A DNA stretch of 64,000 nucleotides from Zopfochytrium polystomum (lineage: Eukaryota > Chytridiomycota > Chytridiomycetes > Chytridiales > Chytridiaceae), in NCBI GenBank assembly GCA_025765615.1, contig JAIVFJ010000041.1, positions 1-64,000 on the forward strand, written 5' to 3'. Shown one piece after another: positions 12,301-27,005 of this stretch. Both the position numbers and the translations under genes were made by a program. Within the stretch, counting starts at the first letter, position 1; each line of letters begins with the position of its first letter. The notes under the pieces are model-generated. The model ran no database searches. It was not told the DNA's origin and was given only the letters and a program-made list of their open reading frames with translations.

Positions 12301-15300
12301 TGAACTTTCGAGCACCAGTTGTTCGTATATTTTTTTCAAGCAAGTTATCAATGACTGGGTCAATGTACTCATCGACATCTTCGAAAAGGAATGGAAAGCC
12401 ATATGTGACAGCCATTTCGAGGTGCTTCAAAAAATCCGGATCGTTGAATGACGAAACTTTTAGGTTGTGTGAAGCCTCCCTTTGCCGGATCCAACTCAGG
12501 GCCTGTTGCTGCGGGTCAATGCAGAGGGGGAACCTGGATGCCTTGGTCGTCAATATACCGTTTTGAATAGATAATTCATCAGCTGGTAGTCCCTCTTGGG
12601 CCCATTTGGATAGCTCAACGTCTGTAACCATGAGCTTCTCAACTTTGAACGAGGTACTGATGGGAACAGATTTCTCGGTCAGGTCAACAATCCACCGATT
12701 CGCAATCAGCTCATTGCGCAGTTCCCAATTGAAAGCTCCGGTATAGCACAGAAAACCAGAGACGAGAAGGCAGTCGCCAATGAGTTGAATCCTTTGTTCC
12801 TTCAGCAGCTCCAAGTCCTTTGCCCACCGCACTCTCTCTGACCCTAATCCCGAAATCAGCTTGTCAGCAGCTTGAAGGCGGCGTTCCATGACCTCTGCAA
12901 TCTGCTTCAGTTCGAGCTGTTCTGCTTTAGCTTGGTGGAAGCTCTTTTGCAGATTTGAAAGCTCTTCATTCAAACGAGTCAACTCCTTTGTAATCTTGTC
13001 GAATTCATTTTTCGAAAGTGCGAGGTTTCGTTCCAATGCTGCGACTGCCTGTCTTTTGGGCTGAATCTGCTTCGCGACATTGCAGTATCCGACGACAGCG
13101 AGCACGAATTTGAGGAGACCCGCACCTGCGGAGGAAATTTCTTGCATTCGCTGAACTGAGACGTCCATTTCTCGCAGAATGCCCTTCACCGATTTTATTT
13201 GGGCGCTTGAAATTCCATCCACATCAAGTGTCGATAGCGACGACTTGAAGTCGGTCTGAGACATCATCGTTTTTGCGCTCTTCCAGGACACGTCTTTGAT
13301 TCCTTTGATGACACAGATGCACTCGCAGACTTTCTGAACCTCCTTCGGGGGCTTGGCGAAGGATCGAATTTCCGTAATTTCAGAAGATGAGAGGCTGTTC
13401 AGTGCCAACTTTGCCTCCTCCAAGGCAGGAAGCGCCTCTGCAAGCGCCGACTCAGCTTCTTCCTTGTCCTTTGCGATTTGAACATTCTGCGCATCGAGCT
13501 CTTTGCCTTTGGCTTCCGCCAGCTCCTTTTTCTCTTCAGCTTCCTTCGTATTGACAGTAATGACCTCAAGGAGCTTATTACAAGCTTCTGTCTTGTTCTT
13601 GACTGCAACATTCTGGACGGCGAGTTGAGCATTAAGCTCGTCCAGCTGTTTCGACGATTCCTCAAGTTTACCAAGACCAGACTCAAGCCGGGAGCACAGC
13701 TTTCCGTTCAACTCTCGCTGCTCTTGCAGTAGTTTGTTGTACGTGCTGATGTAATCCAGATAGTTTTTTGGCGTAACGAAGTTCGCTCGGCGGTACTTTT
13801 GCAGGAATGCGATGCTTGTCTCTCCAACGGTTTGATGGACATTTACCATATGAGCCACAATAGGAGCCCGGTGCTCCTGGGGAACGAGTCCGTCTGACAA
13901 GAATGCATCGGCAACGGAGAACAGGGCCTGTTCAGGCCAAGGGGGGAACCAGTCGATAATGGTATTGTTGACAAGACCAGGGAAGGATCGGCACCTTTCA
14001 CGAAGCTTGTCTCCTTGAGGTGACATGCATAGAACAATGTGTAAATTGTCGCTACACTTGTTCACCAGGTATTGCCACATGTTCTCCTTATTTTGAACAA
14101 GTCCAAGTTTCGTTACTTCGTCACGAATCGAACTGAGCAACGCCTCCTTCTCATCGTCTTCATAGAGGGCAGGAACCATTCCTGTCGTGAGCATGTTGTT
14201 AATAAGCTCCAGAAATCCCTCTTGAACAACATGAGCGTCTGTGAACATGAATACTGTTTTGATTCCACTGGCCAGCTGACTGTACAGGGTCTTCAAAGAT
14301 TCGCGAAACTCATTTTCTCCGTATCCGCGAGTAAGCACAATCTCGTAAACGCGATAGCCAGCAGCAAACGCAGCCAATTTTGTGAGAGACTGCTTTCCAG
14401 ATCCACCAACTCCTACCGAGAGTGCATGTCCACGCTTCATTCTGATGACGCGGTGGATTCTCGTTAAGTGGTCAAGAGCGTCTTCAAACAGTACAAGATT
14501 CATTTTGTTAAACTTGTCGTTGTACTCCTCCAATATCTCTTGAAAAATTGGTCGTACGGCGCTGAAGTCCAAGAGGTCTTCGTATAGTCTGGCTGTCTCT
14601 TCGTGCATTGCGTGTCGGAAATCACCGTAGAGAGAGGGATTTCTTGTAACATACTCCTCGTCCGACTCAAAGTGGTCAAGGACTAAGCGGTTTATCAGTT
14701 TGCTCACGTATTCTCTGTCTTGGTCGTTCACAAGTCGGTCATAGAACACTCGCAAAGATTCGTTTCTCCACAGTCGCGCAAAGTGTTTCGCGGCTGAGAA
14801 GAAGTCCGGAGTAGCTTGACACAAACCCTCGTACACTCGAGATATATCTCGAAGGTTGAATATGTAGTGAAACTTTGACGGGGTGGGCAGGAGATTCTTG
14901 ACAATCTCGGTGTAAAGCTTCAGTGTGATGGAAGTAAGCTTTTTAGCGACTGATCTCACAGCGTCATTGAAGATGCTGGTGTGTCCTTCCAAAATGCTTG
15001 AATAGATTCGTTCCAAGCTTGCTTCCTTGGGGAAAGTTATATTAAAGACGCTAAAGAGAGCTGCAAATCGAGGATCGATTTCGTTTCTTCCACCGCCTGG
15101 TGTTCCCATACTCCCGATAAACTGCACATCTTTTAAATATTTCCAACTGAGCTCCTTTCCTCGGTCGTACAAGCCTCCTCTCTCAATAAGTAGCTTTAGT
15201 AAAGCAATAGGCTGTTGCGTCCCGTACGTGTCTTTGCTGGGCATATTCAAATCGTCAATGAAGGAGAGGAGCCGTCGACCGGCAGCTGGTCCGTATGTGT

Positions 15301-18300
15301 CTTTTGTTCGCTTCTCAACATTTACTTCCAAATTCCTTTGAACATCAAGGGATGTCGTTCGGGAAGAGAAATTAATGTTGAGGACAAGATTCTTATCAGC
15401 TGGTAGTTGCCGAAGGTAATTCTGGACCGTCACAGTTTTGGACGTTCCAACCTCACCAACAAAAAGAACTGGCTTCTTGTTGCTGATCAGCTTTTCCAGC
15501 AACCACGTGTGGCGAACAGTATCCATGGTTGGCACCAAAATTTCGTGGAATGAAAGTTGTCGCCGGTGCTCATACTGCGGTACGTAATTGGCCCAGGGGA
15601 CCCATTGTAGCTCTGCAGAGTCGAAGAAATAATCATAAAGGTGCTTATCATTGCCTGGAAGCTGTCCGAGTTGGATGGCTGCGGGTGTGTGGACGTATGG
15701 AAGCTCGGCGGTCTTCTTGATGGCATCAGAAAACTTAACTCGCTCCTCCTCAAGCAGCGATGCTCCAATCGACCAGGTGATAGCTTGTATAAAGATGGCC
15801 TCCACAATAGACTCCTGAGTAGACTGCTTCGGGTCGACCAGCTGCACTTCCAGAAGGTTGCAAAGCTGGGCCACCATATCCAAGGAAGTGACTGGAATTA
15901 CTCGCTTTAGGGGATTCCCGCTGAACCCTTCGAAGGTTCCCTCAAGCACGAGGTCGACTGCTGCTGGAACGTATTTCTTAAAGAACTTCAAGACAAGATC
16001 AGTCTCAGCCTTGGAGGGTCGCCCATTGGCCCACCGCTGAAAGTAGGGTACGTAGCCAAGATTCTTAGGATCCATGTAAACCATACCGCATCGAGAGACA
16101 GTCGCTGGACTTGCGTATTGCAAGTCTCCAACCTCAAATAAGAGTGATGCATGCTTTTGAAGTCGTATCCGCTCTCCATTGGGTAGTGTGAGAAGCCTGT
16201 TGTCGTCCATTACAGAATTCATATTCTCCACCCAAACGGCATCCACGTCACCGTCAAATACAATGTATTTGCGCTCTTTCTTCTCAGTTGGTTTGTTGAC
16301 ATCCCGGAAAATATTGGAAAGCAAGCCGTCTGTCCAGTCACGAGTGGCAGGATCCAGGACACCGTATAGTTCTGCAACAGTCACTGCTTTAGGGTTTAAT
16401 GTGTATAGCTTCGTTGGTAGACCAAGCCGTGTTTGCGCTTTGGCTAATGTGTCGATGACGACAGACTTGCCACCTCCCGTTGGTCCCACCACCATGGATG
16501 TGTGTCTGGTTAGCATTGTTTCGTACAGCTGAACAACTTTGTCGATTTGCTCGGGAACAAAGATGTAGTGACCCTCCTTGAGAGTTTCTTCCACAGCATC
16601 ATTGAAGCTTGGATAACGGACGCGAGGACACTCAAGGCCGGGAAAAAGGTCGTTGATGAGACCAAGGAAGAGCGGAACATCATCGAAAACGAACTTCGGA
16701 AGGTTCATGTCCCGAAGCGCTCTCATCAACACAACGTCCTCGTTAAGATCTGGGGATCCTCGCTTAAGAGACCCAGCCATAACAAGAACCGATTTGAGAG
16801 CTCGCAAGCCAAAGTCATAATGGTGTTGCTTAGACAACTGACCTTTAGCGAGTCGATATAGGACGACCATTTTCTTTGCAAGGCCCTTTGCCATAGTAAA
16901 GCCCTCCGATAGAAGCATATTCTCACAAATTAGCTCAAGATCAGGAATCGCCATGACTATAGGACGGAACAGCGCCTTTAAATTGTCTGGTAGTTCTGTC
17001 CTTCCTGCGTAACCTGGATTCATCGTGATGAAAATTCCAGTTTTTCGATCCAGTGCAATCTCATTTCCTTCGAATTGAAATCGCTTAAGGCCCATTACCA
17101 ACGCGTTCTGAATTGTTTTAATTTGAGCGGATATAACAGACAACACAGATACTGGCAAATTGGGAATTCAGTGTGTCGGTTCGACATAAAGACGAATGAA
17201 CTTACAAGGAATCCGATTAAATTCATCGAAACAACCCCAGGCACCCGTTTGAACGAGCCCTGCAAAGATTTGACCCATGGCACGGTAGTCCATTCCTTCT
17301 CCACAGTTGGTCACCATGCACAGTAAACCTAATTGAAGAACCAATTAGCCAGCCCATGACACTCAGTTTGATGCACGCACCTAACGCCTTTGCAAGATCC
17401 TTAACAGTTTCGGTTTTACCCGTTCCTGCAGGCCCAGCAGGTGCTCCACCAAGCTTCATGGAGAGAGCTTGGGTCAAAGTTAGATAGCATCGGTCCGTGA
17501 GCGGAGTGATGACCAATCTCCCGTTGAGACCCATATATTCGTACCCATAGTCAAAAACACCATTGCACTGGCGCACAAGCAACTCATTGGCAGCGCGATC
17601 CCAGTAAAACCGAAGTTGAGACTCCCATTCAAACTCTGACTCATCCATGATCGAGTCTCGAACGAATTTATCGACGATGTCTCGAGCGTGGACGTCGATA
17701 ATGATTTGGGAGTTGATTTTCTTCCGGTCATTCGGTGCCAGGTCCGACCGCACGGTTACAATGAGATCGTCCAGTTGATCAGCGAGGACTTTGGCGTACT
17801 TCTTCATTGCAAGTTTGTTCCCACTTTTGATCTTTCGGAACACGTCCTCGACTTCGAAGGTCCACCAAACCTGTGACCCAGCCAGGGCTACCATACCTTG
17901 ATAGGCAAACATCCACTTCAGTCTGTCCATGGAGGCATAATAAAATATGGCTTCCTTGTGAACAATTCGGTTCGTACGTTTCATCTCCAACTCCACCGCC
18001 GACATCCACTCCTCTACACGACCCTCGACAGGGACAATCTTCCTGTACTCAAGAACTTTCGCCTTCTGAAGAGCTCATACCGACAATGGCCTTCTCATTC
18101 TTTCCAGTACCGAAATTTAGTTTCATCACGTTATCGAACATCTTAATAATATGTTCCTGCACATTGCGTGGGTCATGGCTGCCAAGAATGGATAACAGCT
18201 CTTCATCGGAGATAAAGAAAAACCGCGGAAATGCATTCCTTTTTGACTCCAAGTAATCGGAGAGCGACTTCTGGCACGACTCGAGATCATTGGACAATTG

Positions 18301-21300
18301 CTGCATGAGCTCAAGCCGCCCCTCGGCATTACATGCGTCAATCACAAGAGGATGCTTGGCCGTTTCATTCATGATCTTCTTAAAGGATTTGTCAATGCGA
18401 TCGAACTTTGCGGCCTCTTCTGGAAGCTGTTGACGGATATCTCCAGAGCCAATAAAGATTGACTCCAAATACATCCATTTTCTCTGAACAACCATCCAAA
18501 CCTCTGTGACCTCTCCAACATGCGAAAGCAGCTTTTCCCACTGCTGCACCACGGGCAAAAACGCCGCCACAAAGCGGGACGCTCCCATGGATTGCAATGA
18601 CATTGCGTTGTCGTCGAGCATGAGCGATATTTCGTCGATAGCCCCAAGAATGTATCCGCGATCTTCTGTCCCTTTCATGTACTTGACAATTGTGAACTTT
18701 GCGTTGCGCCACGTGTTTTCGACCTCTTTAATACCATTTTCGATGCTGAGCTCCTTCATTGCTCCTGCAACTATTTCACCAATAGCTTCCGAATGCTCGT
18801 GGAGGTTCATTGCGAAGAGTCGCTCCAAAGTAAAAGTCTCCGGGTTCATGTCGAAAGATTTCCCGGTTATCTCCATCAGTCTTTTCCAATGGCGCTCCCT
18901 TAGGGCCTCGTTCTTAAGGTCTGCGAATAGCGGTATTGAGTCTTTAAAGGTAACAATTCGTTCCGCGACAACGTTATAAGGCGGTAATTGCTTCAACTCT
19001 TTTGGCATTTTCTTCAGGCGAGACGAGAAGACTTCCACGCCTTTGTTGAGAACATTTATGTCCAGGTTTGACCATAATGTTGTCGACCAGCCACTGATTG
19101 CCTCTTTCACCTCAGTATAAAGGTTGTAGATTTTGTCAAGCTCCTTGACAGCATGCTCCAGCTCGTAGAGTTCTGGATAGGATGTGACATTCAGATTGAA
19201 CAGCTTTTCTGCGCGGACAAGATTTTCCCGTTTCACGAGGAACTGCTCGACAGCAACTTGCGCTTCTTTTAAAAGCTGGAGGCCACGGTCCATATCCAGA
19301 TCTGCTCCTCCCGGTCCATTCAGAGTAAACTCATCCTTGAAGACCTTCAACTCACTCTTAAAGTCTTTAACTTGATTTTGAGTGGTCTCAGTGAACTTTG
19401 CCTTTACGGGAATCAGAGCATCGTCAACGTCACTAGCTTTTGCAAGCATGGCTTGCCATTGCTGTGGAAGACCATTGGCTGCAGCGAGCTCGCTCTTTTC
19501 GATTTCGATCTGATTATTGTCGAGGGTTCTGTACGACTCTATGACGTCCAAATACTTGAACTCGACCTCTTCTGACGCGCTCCGAATGTCCGCAATCGCG
19601 TTCAGAACAAAAGTCAAATCGTCCAACGTCGCTGGAGCTCGCTTCAGATCCTCTTCATATTTTGATATCATCTCTTGGAGATACGTTAGTCCCTCCTTTG
19701 CAGTTGCGTGAAGATATTTTCCTTGGTATTAAAGTGAGCTATTGACTCTGAAAGGCTATTCTCGTTTACCAATTGCCAAAATCCAAGAAACAGCTTCGTT
19801 GTAGATGGCTGACTTGAGCGGTGTGGAAATAATGCTTATGAAGTCGATTTCCCGTGAAAAAGGCTGTGCCTCGACATCCTTCGCAAGCCTCACGTAAAAG
19901 GAGAGTTTATCATCATAGGAGACAATAGACGGTTTTTTGGCCGCAAACTTTTCAAGCGTGATGACCTTTGGAATTGTCAAACCAGTTGGTCAGTTCAGCA
20001 GTTTCATGCGGATGCTTGCTCACACCTTGTCCACTTTCCAAAGAGGGCGATACTTTCTCCAAGAATCCAGCCATTTGTTTAGAGCTGTAAACGCTCGTGA
20101 TATTGTAGAATTTAGCTGCGCCAGCGCGGCCATGATCCCTTGGTTCGCGACCACATCCGAGTGAAAGCTAAAAATCACTGGGTCCTCCTCCTCCGAGATC
20201 TTTTGTGGTGGAGTGATGATGCAAGTCCCGTTCATCCACCGGTGAAATTGCTTTGTGCTTTCAACAATAGATCGCGCGAACTTCACGAGCATTTTGTAAA
20301 TTTCTGCCGAAAGCGGTGATACAACAATTTCGGGAATCGCAAGCGATGCAGACACCTGAAACAGCGGCAGGGTTCGCACTCGAGCTGCCCGAAAGGGACC
20401 TTTAATTTTCGGTCGCTTTTTTGCGTTGCTCGATAACAGTGAGTCCAAGAATTGAATATTGTTGATTACAAGCTTGGGAATTGAACGAAGTCGGAGTAAG
20501 AGTCAATGCATGCAATAAGAATTTTTTCTTACATAGCTCAGCGCTGTGAAAATCCTGCGCTCCCAGTAAGCGTAATACTCTCGTAGGACTTTACTCTTTC
20601 CAGTATTTGAACCAGCAACGAGCGATTCCAACTTGATGAGCAGTGGTCCAATTCCCTTGTATTTCTGGACGATGCCCTCAAGTGCGGTTGCTCGGTATTT
20701 ATTGATGAAGTCAAAAAACTCCTGGAATGAGACCACAGTTATCAGATGTAAACCTCAGCCTTGCAATACAAACATGAGCGTCCAAAACTTTATCTGCAGG
20801 TGGTTCGGCAACAAGCATTGTTTTGGCGATCATATCAACAGCGCTTGCAACGTTTGCAGCATTTTTCTTAATCTGATTGACCATGGAAGAGAACTTGTTG
20901 ATTTCCTGGTTGCACCGCTGAATGAAATCAGGTATTCCCAACGAATTCCAGTTCAGTCGCGTGAGCCCTGGTTTCATTACTCGGTGCAATTCGCCTATAT
21001 GTTGTGAGAGAAGCTTATGCTCAGCTGCGTCCAGCGATCCAACGACTTCATGATAATTCTTCAGCATTGATTCGAGATGCTCTACAAAGGCATAATATTT
21101 TTCCTCCTTCGGGGAGACGAAAGTGAGTACGACTCGTCAGATCGACTGATCCCGAACCTGGAGTGCTACATTCAACGCGGCCTCTGGTATGGTGAAGCCA
21201 AGTTTATCAAGGTACTTGGCCTCCTTGATGATGTCCTTCAATTCGCTTTTGAAGTTCACAACTATTCGTTCAACCGATTCGCCTGACGATGCGTTCGCGA

Positions 21301-24300
21301 CGGAGGGGTGAGTGGGGGCGGCATTGGCAATAATGTGAGCCTTGAGGCACTGCAGCGACGAGAGCTCGACAGTACGACACCAATTTTCATATAGCTAAGA
21401 AAACAGGTTGTGCTCAGGGAACAGAAGCAAATGGAACTTACATACCTGAACCTCGTACTCTCTCATCGATTTGCCGACTGCAATGTACTTCCTTGTAACC
21501 GCTCGCCCCTGTTCGCTTTGCAACATTTCTGACCGGCAAATTAGTACTCCTTCACAATGAGCAGCTTTCACCTTGAAGGGACTGGAAGCGGACAATTGTC
21601 TTCTTGATTCTGAAGAAAAGCGATTTGCACCAAGCAATGGATCCGGCCACCTGTGGTTGGTTCTTCGTCGTCGGTGGGTTCGCTCTAGTAACTTACTTAG
21701 GGACAGTATGCTTAAACGAAAAACACTCTACTTGTGGGTCTTGAAGATGTCTTCTATCATATCGACTTCTCTTGCGTATTGATCAAGAATCTCGTACCAC
21801 TTTCCCATTAGTTGGTTGTTGATGCTTTCCCTTGATTTTATGTTTTTGATGTTTTGGAGAAGATCAAACGCCCCTTCCGCCGACCGCAGTTTTTTGAAAG
21901 ATGCGTCAATGAACTGCTTCGCCATTTCCTCAATCTGCACAATCTGCTCGCGGAAGCGAGTCATCAGTGCCTCCCATGGTTGCTGGTATCTGAGGAAAAG
22001 TTAAAAGAATCAAGCGGCGCTAACACCCTTGCTTCAACCCACTTTTTCGAGAAAATGTCGAATGGTACTTGCTCAAACGGCACAATAAGAGCCTCAACTC
22101 TTTTTATAACTTCGTCGATTTGCTGCGGATCTCCCGTCACAGCTTTGAGCTCGGGACCGAAAATGTTGTAAAACTGCTCCATGACTTCAGCGATCTCGTA
22201 CAGATCACTGCAACGCTGGCCCATGTAGTTTGTCTGCTCAAACAGCTTTTTTCGGTCGAATTCCCATCGCTGGTCCCGACCAGACTGTTCGATTCGTTCT
22301 CGGACCTCAAAGTATGTCTGCGAATTGCGGGTTGAGGGAGCAAAGCAACGCGAGAATTATCAGCAGAGTCTGCCTAACCTTTGACCAAGCCTCAAGAAGA
22401 TCACGAGCGGCAACAATCGTTTTCTTTGCTTCTGAAGGTGGCTGCCGGAGGATGGACCGGACATCAACAATGTTGGCGACCTTATTGGCGATCTCCCATG
22501 CTATTCGGGACATCAGGGGTACCATTCTCTCGTCTCGATTGTAATGTCGCGATATGATCCAAACCATACGAATCGCGTTCAAAAGCGACAGCAAAGAGTC
22601 CTTGTTTCCGAAAAACACGACGGTGAGAAATGATCCCGGAAATGCATTTACATCTGCTCACCTGTACGCTAACCAAACTTCCTGTAACGATATTTTTGAA
22701 GTGACGCTCCAAAGTACTGAGAAACTTGACGTTATCCTTCGCTTCTGTGTAGAACTTATTGAGCTCCTGGAGTTGAAACTCCAGCTGAGTCGACAAGGGA
22801 GACTGTGCTCTCGCAAGCATCTTCATAAAAGTTTGCACTATTGGAAGATTCAGCTGCTCGTGGAGTCCAGAGAAGGACGCGTTTCGGTCTCGCCAGAACT
22901 CAATTTCAGCCATTGGCCCCTACAAACAGCTGTCAGTTTCTTCAACCTTGGTTTGAAGACAAACAGACAAGTCCGTACATTCCCGACTGGTATTTTCTTT
23001 GCCTCCCGCGCAAGCACTCCAGCAACGATTTCGACCCACTCTTCAGCGAGCTTTTCCACCGCTTTCATTGTTACAATATCTCCGACAAGTTCTGCCGGAT
23101 CCATGCCTTGCAGTTTCATGAGGTGCTCGGGCACTTTCAAACGCGTGTCACCAGCGACTTGCTGAGCCGTGTGCGCAATCTGCATCGAAAATTTTTGCAT
23201 GGAAACCACGAGCTCGTTTTTGAGCGTGGCCTGCTTTGAGGTGTTGTGTGTCGCCGAACCCGAAGCCCCAGGTCCTGCTGAAGGTGGTGCTGAAGGAGCC
23301 ACGGAACTGATTGCGTTGGCGGCAATAGGGTGGAGAGAAAAATCTGCGTTGGACATGAGCGGCAGGTAAACCTCAGAAAGCACTCGCTCGAGCATGTTGA
23401 GAGCGTGTCCTGAGAAGTATCCAATCTCAAAATATCGAGACATCGTTTTCACGGCATCTGACAGTTTGGTCACAATTAAAGCAAAAAAAGATTTGGGAGA
23501 CTAACCTTCCGAGCTCTTCGGAACCGGAATGCTACCCGGTGTGTTTTTCAAAAAGTAGATTGCATTCACCTCTGCAATGCGCTCTGGGAGCTTCTCAACG
23601 CACATATGGAGCTTTTGCCGCTCGACTATCTTGTACCTTGGCTCCATTGGCTTTGGTGTGTCGTCAACGGGGAGGTCCGGCAATGCCTCGACCGGTAATT
23701 CGCCTGCACTCTCGTCCTGAAACTCGCCTTGGGGAGCCGACTCGACAGCCTCTGAGACCGTGATTTCGGTGGTGGACGGTTGCTTCGAGGTTTGACGTGG
23801 AGGGTCCGCTATCGCCGGTTGGTCAGGCGGAGGCGGTTCTGTCACGTTTTCGCCAGTCGGGGTTGGTAGCTCTCCCTCAGCTGGCTGCTCCGTTGGAACC
23901 GCCACGATTTCCAGTGCCGGTTCCTCTGCGGCCGCCACTTGCCGGGGTCCCTTCGGTATTGGCGACAGCAACCTCTTCGCTTTCTGCACTTTCGACAGGG
24001 TCGATCTCCACCTTAACCTCTTCAACTTCAGTCCAGAACACCAACGCCGACGCGTACGTTGCCGTTGATGCCTTTCCCGCAGACTCTTTCGTGCTGCTGC
24101 CGCTGCCGACCGCATCCAAGAAGTTCACCAAGTCCTGCAGATTCCGCCGCTCGTTCCGTTCCAGCGCGTCGCGAAAGAGATCCTGGGCTATGGGATCGAG
24201 CATAAGGCCGCTTGTAACGTGCGATCGGATCCATGTGATGCGGGCGTCATGCTCGGGATCGCTCGGTAACGGCGCGTTTGCCGCCGCTGTCGTTTGGCCC

Positions 24301-24344
24301 TGGGGATCGCGCGCGGATTTCGCCGTGCGCGGTCGCGAAGGCAT
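9353..24344 (-). CDS. DNAH10: axonemal dynein heavy chain, inner-arm DNAH10 type
   Basis: Motor subunit of a flagellar inner-arm dynein. Reading on the minus strand: a Pro/Glu-rich N-terminal tail (24.3-23.5 kb), stem and linker (23.5-18.0 kb), then six AAA modules. Walker A motifs are AAA1 [12 protein letters not shown] (about 17,420), AAA2 [10 protein letters not shown] (about 16,470), AAA3 [10 protein letters not shown] (about 15,450) and AAA4 [12 protein letters not shown] (about 14,400). The coiled-coil stalk lies at about 13.8-12.8 kb and the C-terminal domain ends GVALILNAD. Conserved blocks such as [18 protein letters not shown] and [16 protein letters not shown] match what I know of DNAH10 (Chlamydomonas 1-alpha DHC) better than other classes. 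One exon, 12164-17158, holds some 1,660 codons; introns elsewhere are short. One-base frame breaks occur near 9718, 9988, 10758, 11002, 11822, 11935, 18057 and 23939. An upstream ATG at 24443 is also possible. Confidence 0.95.
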
Positions 24345-24443
24345 CTTCTCGCGCAGACAATTTTCGACCAAACTCCGCTCCAAAACACATGGTCGCTTTT
24401 CGGGCGACCCATTTGTCTTTACCACTATCACTCCCAAGCCCAA

Positions 24444-25879
24444 GCAACCCTTCCAGCGATCCTCCGTCGCTCTCTCTCTCTACAGGCGCTCGGCGGCGGC
24501 ATCGGTGCTCCTCCAAACGGCTTGCCAGGTCTCGTTCTGGTCTTCTCTGTTGTGGTTCAGATTAGAATCCCTAAGACAACGGTACCCGGTCGTTGGTCCT
24601 ACTTGCACAATCAGACACAAGCGGACCGTTCCACGATCGTCTTTACTTATTAGCGCATCCTTTCATTCTTCCCAATCAAGATCAGCTTTGGTCGCTGCTG
24701 CAACTCATTGGCCCACATGGTGCAACGTTCTCAATCCTTGTCTAACAGCACCTTTCTATCTACACTGTTCTCCCTTTTCGAAAGACGGGACGTTCTGTTA
24801 AACGTCCGTCTGGCCGTCATTGTGGTCAAGAGAGTTTTTTTTTTTTTTTTGTCTGGGACACACGCCAACAACTACTCAAATCCTCGACGAAGCATCTCCT
24901 TTTGAGTTTGCTTGCTTCATCTTTCTTTTCAACTCGACAATCTCTCGCAAGGTGCGGAATCAATCGTGCAAGGTACACGCTTTGCCTGTTTCCTCTGACG
25001 TTTTCTCTGTGTTTCTTGCCTGCCTGAACTACTTCTCTCATGTTCTGGTTCTTAATTTGCCTGGTGCTCTCGAGGTCCGTGCTCTCGTCGCTCCACATTT
25101 CATGGTTGTTTCTCAAATCACGACTCGGCCCTCACGGCCGGCTGGGGTTTGTTCGAGTTGAGGCATCTTCTGTGGCGTCGCGAGCGTATGTGGGCCACCT
25201 TAACATATTGCATTGTTCATCACGCAGAAACTTCGCCTATGGGCAGATACATTCTTTTTGCTTCATAAAATCGAAAAGGTTGCAACATATGATGACCAAA
25301 AGAGGAAGTAAGTTGCTTCCGCAATCTTTCAGGCCTTTTTTTTTTTTTTTTTGGTTGTTTTTCTCTTTGGTTCATTCTCGGCCTCACTCAAAGGCCTCCC
25401 GCAAACACGACATACATTAACGGGCACCCGGCGAGAACGGAGAGAGTGAGAGAGCCACCACCAACAGAGGAGGCCCACTTGGTGTTGTAAACACGACCGA
25501 AGACTTAAAGCAGACGTCAGGGACGGGAAAGGGGGGAAGGAAAAACGCGATTTCATGGGCGGAAAGAAGAGCCAAAAAAAGGTGCTAATGGCGATTCCTT
25601 CTATGAGGCCGGAACTCTTCCAGATACTCTGGGCCTTGTTCTTGTAAATAAAGGTTATAGACTGAAAAGTAAGCAAATTGTCAAAAGCAGAAGTAATGTG
25701 AATTAAAAGTGGTGGGGATCAAAACGGCAGTAAATTGTTGGAACGGCCAATCCAGGTTGCGGAACAATTGTCCGAGTAACGCGGGATGTTGCTGCAGAAG
25801 GAGTCGATTATGCTTGTAGGGTTTTTTTGGTGTTCTGTTGTTTTTTTTTTTTTTTTTTTTTGTGATATCTTGTGGGTGT
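24444..25879. other. intergenic, upstream of the dynein gene
   Basis: No convincing coding frame on either strand. T tracts of roughly 12-20 nt occur near 24834, 25330 and 25840. The stretch likely contains the dynein promoter and the 3' flank of the bHLH gene. Confidence 0.6.
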
Positions 25880-26966
25880 TCACTGTGCCGGAGTGGGCCA
25901 TAGTTGCAGCTGCCTCGGGGCGGGGAACGACACGCCGGCCAAATCAAAGTGAAAGCTAGCCGGTGCAGAGTACGCCATCATAGGTTCTGGGTTGGCAAAG
26001 AACTGATGCATCGACGCGGCTGACTGGAACGAGCCCGCTATATCGCTTTCAGGTGATGAAACCATCGCCGCCGGAAGGTCAGTTGACGCGCCGGGGATTA
26101 CTAGGGGCGCCGACAGCTGAAGCTGAGCGTCCGCAATGTTCAATGCGGGCGGGGCTTCGTCGATGAGAGCAGACACGGCAGCGTCCGCGTCCAATTCAGG
26201 GGGGTCGATTGGATTCATGCCCAGCATGCTCCGCATTCTGTTCACCTCCTGGACGAGCTCATCTTGTTGCTGAAGCGCACGCTGCAAAACGTTGTCGCGC
26301 TCGCCAATGTGCGACTTCAAGTCTTCGACGTGCTCCAGAGTCCGAGACACTATTGCCCACTTGGACGGTTTCCTGGCTCCGGACAGGGACGGGACGACGG
26401 CGGCAAGGTCATAGAAACGCGAATTCAGGGCATCTCGTCTCGCGCGTTCCGCAGCGTTGTGGACGCGCCTCCTGTGTTCGCTGACGGAGGCGGTTTTATC
26501 TTGCGGCGGCGGCAGGTACGGGTGGTGGAGGTCCGGCTTCGAGGGAGGGGAGATTAGGGAGGATGAGGAGAGTTGGCGAGCGGGTGAGGCGCGTAAACTT
26601 TGGCTCTTTGTCGCGTTCCTGGGGAGCGACGATGGCGTCCTGTGGTTACGGTGGGGAGGGGAGGTCGAGGAAGCAGCATGAGTTAGCGAACCACAGGCGA
26701 CAAATCAATCAACCAAGATTGTCAGCAGGGCTTGCGATAGTTCTTCACTTCAACGACGCAAGGGGGTCAGGTGGTGTCACAGAGGAAAGGGAGCAAGAGG
26801 GAGAGGTAGAGAGACAGACAGACAGACAGACAGACAGTGAACGAACCCTGTATTTGGAAAAGAAGGAAAAAAAGTTTTAATCAGAATATCGAGCGAGGTT
26901 CTGCAAGATTTTGAAAAACAACAAAGGAGGGAGAAAGACAGAGGGCAATAGACACAGAGAGAGAGG

Positions 26967-27005
<39 letters not shown>

